From: Symsagittifera roscoffensis
Lineage: Eukaryota; Xenacoelomorpha; Acoela; Convolutidae
DNA: 64,000 nt
Reading direction: 5' to 3'
Assembly: GCF_963678635.1 (NCBI RefSeq)
Contig: NC_087063.1
Span: 50,479,220-50,543,219 of the forward strand
In this document: piece after piece, positions 54,605 to 63,739 of the stretch
Layout of the letters: each line of letters opens with the position of its first letter
Numbering within the stretch: the stretch's first letter is position 1
The notes under the pieces: model-generated
Seen by the model: the letters and a program-made list of their open reading frames with translations, nothing else
The model's database searches: none
Told to the model about the DNA's origin: nothing
Position numbers and translations under genes: made by a program

Positions 54605-55052
54605 TTTAAACGACACTTTTTTGAAAAGAGTGTGTGTGAATTTCAAACATTTCAATTCAATTCTATTTTCATCAAGACCAAAGACCTTCAACATCAAAAC
54701 GCATTGCACATTTTTAGTTCAATTGGGATACAACATAGCTTGCCGAGCTATAGGTGGCAAAAAGAAACAATATACCCCCAGAATGATTTTGTTCTTACCA
54801 ACACAATTTTCACATAAGGATCATTAAGTATAAAAATTATACATTGGGATCAATAGGGATCAATAATTTTACATAGGGATCATTAGCTATAACAATTATA
54901 CATAGGGATCATTAGGTATAAATATTTCACATAGGGATCATTAGGTAAAAATATTTTACATAGGGATCATTAGGTATACATATTAACATAGGGATCATAA
55001 GGTATTAACATGTAGGGATCAACTCCCCATCCCAGTGTCGTATATATATACT
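54605..55052 (-). repeat. Polinton right terminal inverted repeat
   Basis: Reverse complement of 10678-11155. It ends ATCCCAGTGTCG followed by a TA run and ACT. A short frame inside (54632-54817) is kept in both TIRs. The outer half is a tandem array of a unit of about 30 bases. Confidence 0.85.
54815..55020. repeat. ATAGGGATCATTAGGTATA iterons in right TIR
   Basis: About seven units of 28-32 bases with the core ATAGGGATCATTAGG followed by an AT-rich half. They are better conserved than the left array. Terminal iterons are candidate binding sites for the replication or integration proteins. Confidence 0.8.
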
Positions 55053-55411
55053 ACTATAGATACTTTTAATTTCGAGATTGAATATATAAATATGCTCCAT
55101 TCGATTCACGAAGCACCATACAATTACTTATTATCAACCAGAAAAGATAACTTTGATGAGCTTGCGACAATAGAACACAAAAAATGTCGAATCAAGACAG
55201 CCGACCAAAAAAGCAACACAGACTTTAAATTGGTTTTTTGTGTCGAACCCTTTGCGAAACCCGCATATACGTTGACACCTGCGTAAAAGTTTTTTTGAAG
55301 TTCGAAGAGACCATGCTCTCAAAAAACACGCACGTTTTAGTCTGCCGAGAAAGCTGCATTCGTTTTTCAATTGCTTGGAGACACAATCAATTGCATACAA
55401 ACCATCGCCTT
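55053..55411. other. No gene seen
   Basis: Sequence between the Polinton end and the copia-class element. Short frames on both strands lack motifs. Confidence 0.45.
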
Positions 55412-55416
55412 ACTGA
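55412..55416. repeat. Target-site duplication ACTGA (left)
   Basis: ACTGA directly flanks the low-coordinate LTR and recurs at 58180-58184 directly after the high-coordinate LTR. Confidence 0.9.
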
Positions 55417-55657
55417 TTTCACAGGTGGGCAGCAAAACTAGGTATAATCAACAGTTTAACTAGAGAGCGATAAAAGAGTAGTAAATCAACTTCTATATAT
55501 ATGGAAAATTAACCGCCTGTTGAGATCTGATCTCGTGATATAACATCCTGCGATATTGCGTGACATCGTGCAGTATCCAAGGACGTTCTTATTTTGAGCC
55601 AAAAAGTGGTAAATGACTTCTCTATAAAGTGAGAGGTCATTTCTCCAAAACTTAACA
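55417..55657 (-). repeat. COP-A 3' LTR
   Basis: 241 bp, direct repeat of 57938-58179. In element sense it starts TGTTAAGTTTTGG and ends CCTGTGAAA. The polypurine tract TTGAAAGGAGGAA (55658-55670) abuts its start. The 3' terminus is AA, not the usual CA, but both copies and the target duplication agree on it. Confidence 0.92.
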
Positions 55658-55724
55658 TTCCTCCTTTCAAATTAAGTACTAAATCATAGCCTACACTTGT
55701 CTGGAGGTTCAGTTTTACCATGTC

Positions 55725-56425
55725 CTATACGATGTTTGTTAAGAGCAATAACACTTTTTTTCTGTCCTTATCAAATATCCGCATCAAATTGCCTGCTCTG
55801 CTTTCAAACTTCTTACGCTCCCTTGGGTTTGAACCTAACATCATGTCCATACTCTGAAACTTCTCAACCTCGCATAAGCTTCTCGACTCATCCTTACCTC
55901 GTTCATCTAATGACGTTTTAGATTTTGGATGGGCTCTAGGTTCATTTTTCAGCTCAACTTCTCTCCTTATATTATCGTCTTTTGTCAACTTCTCATTTTT
56001 CTCACTAAAAGTCTTCTCTTCTGTTTCTCTGCAAAAATAAGTCTTACTGACTCCGATCTCTGAAGATTTGTTTTCCACTTTTTCAACAATTAATTTCTTG
56101 TGATTTCCAAATCCTATTATTTTCCAAATGAAAAGGTTACCTCGCTCACTAAGTGGATAAACAGACCCATTTCCTTGCTCAATGTATGACTTTTCTCCAA
56201 AAACTACTTTATCTCCTCCTGTAGTAGGTTTTGAGAATTTTCTGAGTTTTCTGGTACGTAGAAACAATCAATCATTGAAGCTTTTTTCGAATTTCCTACA
56301 GAATCTTTCCCAAAAAAATCAACTCTCCCTTTACCTAAAACCTTAGATTCCGTTTTGTTAGCGTTTTTAACAGTTTCGCTAAAACTCTGGTCAAACTCAA
56401 CAAATTTTTTTTTATCCTTTATCAT
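55725..56425 (-). pseudogene. COP-A protease and pre-integrase remnants
   Basis: The frame 56204-56425 (KVLGKGRVDFFGKDSVGNSK; DCFYVPENSENSQNLL) matches the region after the DSGA active site of copia protease, and the site itself is not readable. The frame 55725-56267 starts with copia pre-integrase sequence (GDKVVFGEKSYIEQGNGSVY; LFIWKI) and then turns into Lys/Glu-rich sequence with no integrase. The junction of the internal deletion should lie within this frame, after about 56100. Confidence 0.65.
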
Positions 56426-56447
56426 ACTGCAAGTTGCAGTATGATAA
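56419..56447. repeat. 29-base perfect palindrome in COP-A
   Basis: Arms TTATCATACTGCAA (56419-56432) and TTGCAGTATGATAA (56434-56447) around a single G. It lies where the copia protease active site is expected. Confidence 0.9.
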
Positions 56448-56486
56448 ACCTTTCACAGGAGGTCTATCACTAGATGACTGGTTAAC

Positions 56487-57230
56487 CTAATTCACTAACC
56501 ATGATCTAGAATGAGCTGCTATGTGTCCTGTCTTATTGCACCTAAAACATGTTTTTGTTGTAGAAATAAACGAATGTTCAGTCTCTTCCTTCTCATTCCT
56601 ATGATCACTTTCAAAGTTTAACAAGTTTTTCTTAATTTTTTTCATACTCCTATTATCATCTTTGCTAAAATTAACCAAAGTACAAAACGTATTGAACTCT
56701 TTTGGTAGGGTTTTAAGAATGATTGACAAAAACATCTTTTCATTTAAACCCTCGTCTACTTCGTCTAAATTATACTGCAACTTTTCAGCTCTAGTGATAT
56801 AATCGACTACACTCTCATTAGCTTTGATTCTTATCGAAGTTGAATCTGAAATCAATTGCTGCAGTCTAGGTCTCTCGAAGCTTTTGAACCTTTTGCACAA
56901 AATTTCCCAAGCCTTACTTTCCTTGCTTTTATAGGGTCTTAAAAACAAAACAATTTTTTTGTCTGAACATTGCACCAACTCATACCAAACATGCAATTCT
57001 TTTTCTTCTAAAATTTCTCTCCTTTTTCTTAAAGATGCCTCTCTCTGTTCTACAGTAGCATTATTACTAACAATGGGTGCAACATCTTTATCATCTACTT
57101 CTCTATTGATAACTTTATTCAGTTTAAGATGAAAAATTCTAGCCTAAAATTAATCTGCAAAATACAAAAAATCTTCTTCTTTTCCTGAAAACACTATTTT
57201 CTCTGACTTAGACATTTTTCACCTTAATCG
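56487..57230 (-). pseudogene. COP-A Gag (copia/UBN2 type)
   Basis: The 169-codon frame 56487-56996 has KAWEILCKRFKSFERPRLQQ, ESVVDYITRAEKLQYNLDEV and EKMFLSIILKTLPKEFNTF, all typical of copia Gag. It ends with a knuckle CFRCNKTGHIAAHS in which Ser stands for the last Cys. The N-terminal part continues to about 57215 in broken frames (SKSEKIVFSGKEEDFLYFAD), where Met is near 57216. A zinc site with Ser is unlikely to bind metal well. Confidence 0.8.
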
Positions 57231-57569
57231 TATTGCTCTGAACAAATACCTTTTGTTCAACGTACTCTTCAATGACAAAAATTCAGTCTATAAAATATCA
57301 GAAAACATATCGCAGCGCAAAATATAAGTAATCATGTATCTCATTACCTAAGTTTGATGCAAAAACTAACGGTAAGCGTACTGAATAACACATCAGCGAA
57401 TTAGCAAAGCTAAGATTACTTCACAGAGTTCATACGTAGCAAAATATATTAGCCAAAGGGAAATTTTGGAGTGCTTTTTGTGGATTATCTATTCTTTGAA
57501 ACAGGTTCGCGTGCAGATCTCGCAGCGACGGATTATGACCCCCCAAGCAACAATAATTATCTACAAATT

Positions 57570-57640
57570 TGCATAAAACACCACATCAATTGAGTTATCA
57601 AACTGAACATTTTAACAGTTTCTATCGATCATTGTTTCTA
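57570..57640. other. COP-A leader
   Basis: Part of the untranslated leader between the start of gag (about 57230) and the microsatellite. Nothing specific is seen in 57230-57640. Confidence 0.4.
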
Positions 57641-57642
57641 TT

Positions 57643-57644
57643 TC

Positions 57645-57731
<87 letters not shown>
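57643..57731. repeat. Compound microsatellite (TCTG)n(TC)n(TG)n
   Basis: About nine TCTG units, then about 15 TC units, then about seven TG units, inside the COP-A leader. The frame that crosses it is an artefact of the repeat. Confidence 0.95.
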
Positions 57732-57923
57732 ATCTCTTTCTCTCGTGTGCTTCTTTCAGCTTTCGCTGTGACTCCAGACTTCACTGATCACTGAATTGTC
57801 TCAATGCCTTGCCTCAATGACTCTATGTATTGCTCTGTTGTCTATCTGCCATTCACTTTGTGATTTTTTCCTCGGTTGTTTTTTTTGTGACTTTTACTGT
57901 GTCATCTGGCTTGTATTTTATAA

Positions 57924-57937
57924 GCTGGGCCCATAAC
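57924..57937 (-). promoter_or_regulatory. COP-A primer binding site
   Basis: The minus strand GTTATGGGCCCAGC starts right after the 5' LTR. This is the classic Ty1/copia site pairing with the anticodon-side half of initiator-Met tRNA. Confidence 0.85.
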
Positions 57938-58179
57938 TTTTCACAGGTTGGCAGCAAAACTTGGTATTATCAACTGTTTAATTAGAGAGCGATAAAAGAA
58001 TAGTAAATCAACTTCTATATATATGGAAAGTTAACCGCCTGTTGAGATCTGATCTCGTGATATGACATCGCGCAATTTGGCGTGACATCGTGCGATATAC
58101 AATCATGTTCTTTTTATGAACAAAAAAGTGGGAAATGACTTTTCAAAAAAGTGATAGTTCGATTCTACGAAACTTAAGA
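57938..58179 (-). repeat. COP-A 5' LTR
   Basis: Direct repeat of 55417-55657 with scattered changes; in element sense the first bases are TCTTAAG where the partner has TGTTAAG. It is followed by ACTGA at 58180-58184. Confidence 0.92.
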
Positions 58180-58184
58180 ACTGA

Positions 58185-58900
58185 TACTTCACAGAAAAAG
58201 AAGCAGGAACATATAATCGCATAAGTAGCAGAGCTCAAGCTATCAGCTCTTTCATGAGAATGGGTTATTAAACAGATTAGCTTACCGTATCGACCCGTGA
58301 TGTCATGTTTGGCGAACCCCGTCGTTTGTTTTCCTCCAACCCTTGTTAAAATTTCTTGGTTAAAAAGACTATATCAACCCGCACCGAAGTTTCATGGGTA
58401 TTAATATTGTCTATCTGATCAATTATCATGCCAAATCTTTCAACAGTATTGACAGAGTGATCATAACACGATCATAGCACATAAGTATGATGGTTGTCGG
58501 GCGACCTGTCTGGACCTTGACCTTTAATAATCATAATAACATCACATTTCTGATGGTCGGCTCAATAAGACCTTGACTGCCGTACCACCTTCCCCCTTCA
58601 AAATTTGTGATGCTTCAGTATAACAATTTAAAATAATGGTATTGGCGAAATGTTTATAAGTTTGACATCAGTTTCAGTTTTGAGTTTCAGTGTTCTGGCT
58701 ACTCCTTTTTGTCTGATCTCTTAAAAATCCTCACGTTCTTTTCAGTGTTGGTGTTGAAGACGAAAGTTCCCCTTCTGAAATGTTCTCTAGTTTTGGAGGA
58801 GTTTTGGGCGGTGGGTACACTTCTTGGTCCTGCGAATTTTTTTTTATCGCGTGTCTGACGGGGCTTCCGTAAAACTGCATTTGCATATTTGACCTTCCGT
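58185..58900. other. No gene seen
   Basis: Non-coding DNA between COP-A and the first frame of GYP-C. The tandem phrase CGATCATAACACGATCATAG near 58460 is the only small repeat noticed. Confidence 0.45.
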
Positions 58901-58935
58901 ATAGCCTTGAGGAGTTAGACGAGTCATCCTCTTAG

Positions 58936-59948
58936 TCATCTGAGTCTGGGGAGTGAATTTTTTTCTGGACCCTTAATTTTTGGGTTTTTGCACATTTGTG
59001 GCTGATGGCTTGTCTGGGAACTCTGATCATCTCCTTCCGACGGAATCGGGATCCATTCCTGAGCTTTTGAGAAGACCTGCTTCGCAATCGGACTCGAGGG
59101 AAGTTTTTCGGAAGATTTCGGTGTCGAGGTTTTGACTATTTTGGTCATCAGGATATGGCTAGTTGGCGCAGTTCCCTCCTGTGGTTGGCTGGTTTTGTGT
59201 TGAGATTTGTGTAGAGGATCCAGCGGTGGCTGGAGGTCCCATCTTTGGCGTGGCGGGAGAAGATATGGAAACTGGGGATGGAATCAACCCTCCAGAGCTC
59301 GATGGAGATAGTGTTAGATCTACAACTGGGTTGATCCTATTCTGGGCAGCTCTTTTCGCTACAGTTCTCTCTTCCGTAGCTCTCTCTTCTGTGGCCTTTG
59401 GGGAAATTTTCCTTAGTCTAGCAGGCAGTATTGAAGATGACGATGTGGACGACGTCTGTACTGTCAACCTCTTAGCCTTGGGGGATAGCCATGTTAGGTC
59501 AACCTCTGACGTGGTGATACTGTCTTGTACTCTGGGCCTCTTGTTCCTTTTCTGGCCTTGTGGTTTTGAAAAGCTTTGTTTGCCTGAAAAAAATCACTTT
59601 TCAACCTTAGCGCTATATGATTTTTCCGGATAACTTTGCCGACGCTGTTGTGTACGTATTTTCTGAGAACTTTACAATATAATCATTGAAAGGTCTGAAT
59701 AACTCCTTCCCTGACCTCCTGTCAAGAATCTTACGAAATACCTCAGCTTTAGATGGATCCAAAAGTAATAAATTATGAAGACTACTCTGCGATTTTGAGT
59801 TTGTCAGTTGCGGGATATCTGCTCTGAATCTTAAAGTCCCTGTAGAGAGGTTGCTCCTAAGTGACGCGACAAGAATCGTGTTCCTACGCGTTAGTGTTCT
59901 CAGGGCTTCAGCTCCCTGTTCTTGTGTGAAGGATCTTTTCAGTGTCAT
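58936..59948 (-). pseudogene. GYP-C distal frames
   Basis: Frames 59613-59948 (111 codons; SLHNLLLLDPSKAEVFRKIL), 59159-59467 (Ser/Thr/Pro-rich) and 58936-59148 (Ser/Pro/Lys-rich). They lie where the GYP-C integrase core and C-terminus should be, but I can assign no DDE residues. They might be a replacement third frame or sequence from elsewhere joined by deletion. Confidence 0.35.
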
Positions 59949-59968
59949 TCATTCATTTGCCGACTTCG

Positions 59969-60427
59969 CTAGCTTCTCCAACGCCTAATAGTATGGTGTC
60001 TCTGCGTCTGAGGTAGTGGGCCCACTGAATTTTGGTGCGATGTCTGTCTTCTGGACCCGTTCTTCACAATCTTGACCCTAGTTCTGCTATCGCAGTTCTC
60101 TCTTCTTTGCTCCGCAGTCAGCACGTCTCTTTCTAAGTTCTTGGAATCAAATAAAGTACACTCTTTGCACTCCTTGCACATTCTGACTATGCCCCGATTG
60201 ATTCTCGGCCACCAGATGTATTGCGATGCTTCTATCATGGCTTCCTGGCCCGTGTGAGATCTGTGAAGTCTCGATAGAACAGCTTTTTGAAGACACGAGG
60301 GGATAGCAATGCGGTCGTCAATTATGATGCAACCGTCGACGATTGTTGCTGCAGTCCAGAATGACTTGATGTGCGGGTCTATTCTCGAAAAACCCTCAAA
60401 GTCCTTGCTGATTATCGATTGTTTCAT
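59969..60427 (-). pseudogene. GYP-C integrase zinc domain
   Basis: A 152-codon frame containing the HHCC domain of gypsy integrase: LHRSHTGQEAMIEASQYIWW with the His pair, then MCKECKECTLF with the Cys pair (about 60150-60250). After that the sequence should reach the first catalytic Asp within about 40 residues. Instead it becomes Arg/Gln-rich without a match. The core is missing or replaced. Confidence 0.75.
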
Positions 60428-60551
60428 GAGGCGGTAAGTAGGGTCCTCGTCGACCAGTTCTGACAGAATGTCCCAATCGAGAATGCCAGTTAGTCCTGGG
60501 AAAGAATTCCTGTCATCTGCTACAAACTTCTTCGGTTTGGAGGTGCTTATC

Positions 60552-61440
60552 TCATTTATTTGGGTTTTCTTCTTTCTTTGGGTGGCTGTGACTTTTTCTC
60601 TTTTTGCTCTCAGGTTTGCTAGGTTTTAGGCGTATTTGAATTTTGATTGCGATCTCTTTTCCTTCTTCTGTGTGGGTTTCTTCTGCGTAGTGTTCTTGCT
60701 CCTTTTTGCTCCTACCCTTCTCAGCGATTTTTTTTCTAGCGAAGAAGTCATCTGTTATGGGTGCTATTTCGTTGAGGAGACGTAAAAAACTGTCATTTGT
60801 TTGAGCTTCGTTTGAAGAATTAGACCACTTATCTGAAAAAGGGATATTCTGGTTAGCACTCGGTCGAATTGTTTTTTTTTTATTGAAAATTGTTAGTTGT
60901 TGACAGTGGCAGAGAATTGCCAGATATGACTCGAGATTTTGACGAGAATTGTACTGAGAATGGCACTTACATCTGATTGGTTGTGAGAAATGGTATGGTA
61001 TGTCATCTGGTATGGGTGCTATTTCGTTGAGGAGACGTACAAAACTGTCATTTGTTTGAGCTTCGTTTGAAGAATTAGACCACATATCTGAAAAAGGGAT
61101 ATTCTGGTTAGCACTCGGTTGAATTGTTTTTTATTGGTTGAAAATTGTTAGTTGTTGACAGTGGCAGAGAATTGCCAGATATGATTCGAGATTTTGCCGA
61201 GAATTGTACTGAGAATGGCACTTACATCTGATTGGTTGTGAGAAATGGCGGGAAAAATGCATGAACGTTCGCCCTCTGGCGGTTGTGCATATTTTATTAT
61301 ATAGTGATTTGATTGATTCAGAGAGTGAGTAACATCCCGTATTTGCATATTTCCCTGCTCTTTGGCGGGAAAGTTTGCACATGATTGGTCGCCCTCTACC
61401 GGTTGTGCATAAAACAATTTGGAGCAATCTGATTGGTTGG
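60552..61440 (-). pseudogene. GYP-C region between RNase H and integrase, with tandem repeat
   Basis: A 177-codon minus frame (60552-61085) crosses a 255 bp tandem duplication, so WSNSSNEAQTNDSF and LLNEIAPI occur twice in it. The C-terminal third is Lys/Glu-rich. The frames 61131-61427 and 61148-61417 overlap in two registers of the second unit. The coding status is doubtful, because the repeat includes splice-like and T-rich stretches, and it may be an insertion in the Pol linker. Confidence 0.35.
60748..61260. repeat. 255 bp tandem repeat (two units)
   Basis: The unit runs from GTCATCTG-TATGGGTGCTA through GAGAAATGG, first at about 60748-61002 and again at about 61003-61257. The units differ by about ten substitutions and a small indel in a T run. 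Confidence 0.93.
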
Positions 61441-61475
61441 TTGTATCTGACTGAATATCGACGCCCTCTTGTGGA
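61250..61475. repeat. CGCCCTCT-bearing short repeats
   Basis: TTCGCCCTCTGGCGGTTGTG near 61270, GTCGCCCTCTACCGGTTGTG near 61390 and ACGCCCTCTTGTGG near 61460 recur with GCATA-rich spacers. This is probably the edge of a small non-coding element. Confidence 0.5.
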
Positions 61476-61559
61476 CTATTTGTTGAGTTTTCGATAAATG
61501 ATAGTTTGATGCTTCTTGCTTTCTAAATCTGTGTTTTCGAGGGTGGATAAGCTCTTTTT

Positions 61560-62200
61560 TGCCTGGGTTTGAATGGTGTGTGGTGAGTTAGGGTGGATTT
61601 TTTCTACGTTGGATAGTTCCTCTTTCCATAACTTTTCCAAGGTGTCACAAGCTGAGAAAATTTTCTTGATAGATTTAACAACGAACTGTTTGTCAAATTT
61701 AGACGGATTAGGTGCTTCGAAAATCGGGTATCGAGATAGGTAATCAACAATATCTAGTTTTGAAACTGAGACATGAAATATGTCAAAATTAAACGGTAGT
61801 AGTCTATCCGCTTATCTGGTTACTCTTGATTGATATTCCCGCGGTTGGTTTTCAGAGGCGAAATTATTGGTTTATGGTCGGTAAGTATTTCAAAGTTGTT
61901 TCCCAGTAGTTAATTTCCAAAGTGTTTGCACGACCAGACTATTGCTAAAATTCGAGTTCGTTGGTGCTGTTTTTCTTTTCTTGAGAATTGACAAAACTCG
62001 AGATAAATGAAATCGGGACCCATGTGTCCTCAGCGAGTTGTTGTTCTAGGGCCGCACCTAACCCGCAGTGACTAGCGTCACATTTGATTCTGGATATTCT
62101 GTTGGGATCGTAGTGATAGATCCTGGTGATATCTGATAACAATTTTAATGTAGCGTCGAAGGCGTCTTGTTGACTCTTATCCCAAATGAATTTTTCGTTG
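61560..62200 (-). pseudogene. GYP-C RNase H
   Basis: The frame 61945-62142 contains RIKCDASHCGLGAALEQQL (catalytic Asp in CDAS) and ISFISSFVNSQEKKNSTNEL (Glu). LTDHKPIISPL is readable at about 61860-61890 in another frame, and the domain ends with a VDYLSR-like stretch near 61730-61745. Frame breaks lie near 61945 and 61800. The order agrees with Ty3/gypsy Pol. Confidence 0.75.
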
Positions 62201-62253
62201 TTAGATGATGTCAGGGATGGGCGGAACTTTTCCGTGTAAAACTGTAGATTGGC

Positions 62254-63155
62254 TTAGAATCGTTGAAGATGGTTTATTACGCCCATATAGGATCTTAGTT
62301 GTTCAAGAGTTCTTGGGGTTTTTAATTCAAGATTGGATTGAACTTTGGAGTGCTTAGGTCTGTAACCTAAATGATCAATATCGAAACCTAGCCAAGAGAT
62401 CTTTCTGACTGAGAATTCGCTTTTTGATAATTTTAGTGCAAAGCCTTCTTTGTATAGTCTTTCGAAAACGTTGTTTACTATTAGTTTGTAGACGGAAATC
62501 GAGCCTTTCGTCACAATTAAAATATCATTCAGGAATCAAATGAACCCCGGAATATTGTTAGGGGGATTCTCCCTTGCCTTTTGGAGCCCTTTGGAAATAT
62601 CTGAGAGCACGTAAAAACCGGTATTAAAATGTAGGTGCCTGTGGCGTCTCCACATACAACATTAAAATTACAGTGGTTGCTAAACGAGTCGCTTACTTTA
62701 AGCTGACTAAAAGCATATTTGAGGTCTAAAGATGTGAAAAATGCTTCGCCCGATGAATTAGAATTGATTGTTTGGGCTGCTACGTCCAGTTGTTCTAGAA
62801 GATTTGGCATTTGATTTTGGTTTTTAAAAATTTGGGCTTTCATAGGTTTTGCGTCCATCGCTATTTTCACTGAACCGTCCTTCTTTGCTGTAATAACCAC
62901 TGTACTACAAAAACTTTGCTAGCACACTTATTCAGTTTGACTATATGACCTTCTCTGATGGGGCGTTTAATTTCGTCTCCAATTAACTTTCTTCTGAATG
63001 TGGATTGGGACTCTTTGACCTTTGTTTTGGATTGGGATTAGTGGCTGTTTGAAGACTGTGTGTAGGCGGTGATTTTTTGATCTTCCGAGTCTTGTGAAGA
63101 TGTCTTTATATTTGCTTGAGTAGAATTCTTTCCAATGGGTGGATGTTTCTGCCAA
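62254..63155 (-). pseudogene. GYP-C reverse transcriptase
   Basis: The frame 62529-62900 has VITAKKDGSVKIAMDAKPM and FFTSLDLKYAFSQL with the first catalytic Asp (about 62726). The catalytic box is at 62521-62535 and reads FLNDI, preceded by an in-frame TGA (62536-62538); Asn replaces the first Asp of the usual xxDD. The frame 62254-62514 continues with WLGFDIDHLGYRPKHSKVQS and LRSYMGVINHLQRF. The fingers at 62967-63155 are in another frame. Confidence 0.82.
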
Positions 63156-63227
63156 ATCATTCTCCTTGACCTCGAAGACTTCTTGTGGGCGTGATTGGAT
63201 TGTTTTGACCCCTATTGCACTTGTAAA

Positions 63228-63610
63228 TCAAGTCCTAAGAGACATCTTGTCCTGTTTTCTGATATTAAGAATTTGGCGGAGTTTATTTTCCAGCCTAGTG
63301 ATGATGTGTTGGTTACTAGAGTTCTGTACTGGCTTGTGGTTATAATCTACATAGGATATGTCAACAGGTAATGATGATTTTGGGTACATTTTTACATTAT
63401 AAACTGTCATTAAAAAAGGTGCGCTGTATTTTTGCTTACAAATGAGGCTGGGCTGCCCGTATCTACTGTGGCTTTGAAGAAAGAGTTATTCACCGTTAAG
63501 GTAACTTGAAGGCTTTTGGTTTTTCCTGAGGGTGAGTTTAAGACGTCCAGATTTTTGATTGAGATTAGATTAGGAACTGATATGATATTTTTCGGGGGGG
63601 GGGGATGCAT
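63228..63610 (-). pseudogene. GYP-C aspartic protease
   Basis: The frame 63410-63610 carries KATVDTGSPASFVSKN with the catalytic Asp at about 63461-63463. The frame 63228-63410 continues with YVDYNHKPVQNSSNQHIITR, whose ILG-like position is altered. A run of 11 G (63594-63604) gives the Pro stretch before the domain and is a likely indel site. It is a DTG-type retropepsin of Ty3/gypsy. Confidence 0.78.
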
Positions 63611-63739
63611 ATTACGTCAATGAAGTTTTTGGGGTAGAGTGTTGATTACTAGTTTTGGAAATTTTCAGGACGCTAAATACTGGTTTGCTGTCAGATGCTG
63701 TAGAGTCTGATTCATTGCTTACATTCTTTACGTTTTTGG

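Larger units (their letters stand above)
10678..55052. mobile_element. Polinton/Maverick element, interrupted by nested LTR sequences
   Basis: The terminal inverted repeats enclose the full diagnostic Polinton gene set: adenain-like protease, major and minor capsid proteins, DDE integrase, FtsK/HerA-type ATPase and protein-primed DNA polymerase B. The packaging and integration genes are on the minus strand from 11.6 to 17.5 kb. The polymerase is on the plus strand at the right end. If the LTR-bearing insert and duplication are removed, the element is about 20 kb, which is normal for the family. All core genes are disrupted, so this copy cannot work by itself. Confidence 0.9.
55417..58179 (-). 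mobile_element. COP-A: 2.76 kb non-autonomous Ty1/copia-class element
   Basis: LTRs of about 240 bp, a perfect 5 bp target duplication, a purine tract and the copia-type primer site GTTATGGGCCCAGC (57924-57937), which pairs with an internal part of initiator-Met tRNA. The interior has gag and part of the protease and pre-integrase region. Integrase, RT and RNase H are absent. It is an internally deleted derivative that would need proteins from a full copy. Confidence 0.9.

Noticed and set aside
57569-57787. 72-codon frame over the microsatellite
   Set aside because: It is open only because TCTG, TC and TG repeats contain no stop codon.
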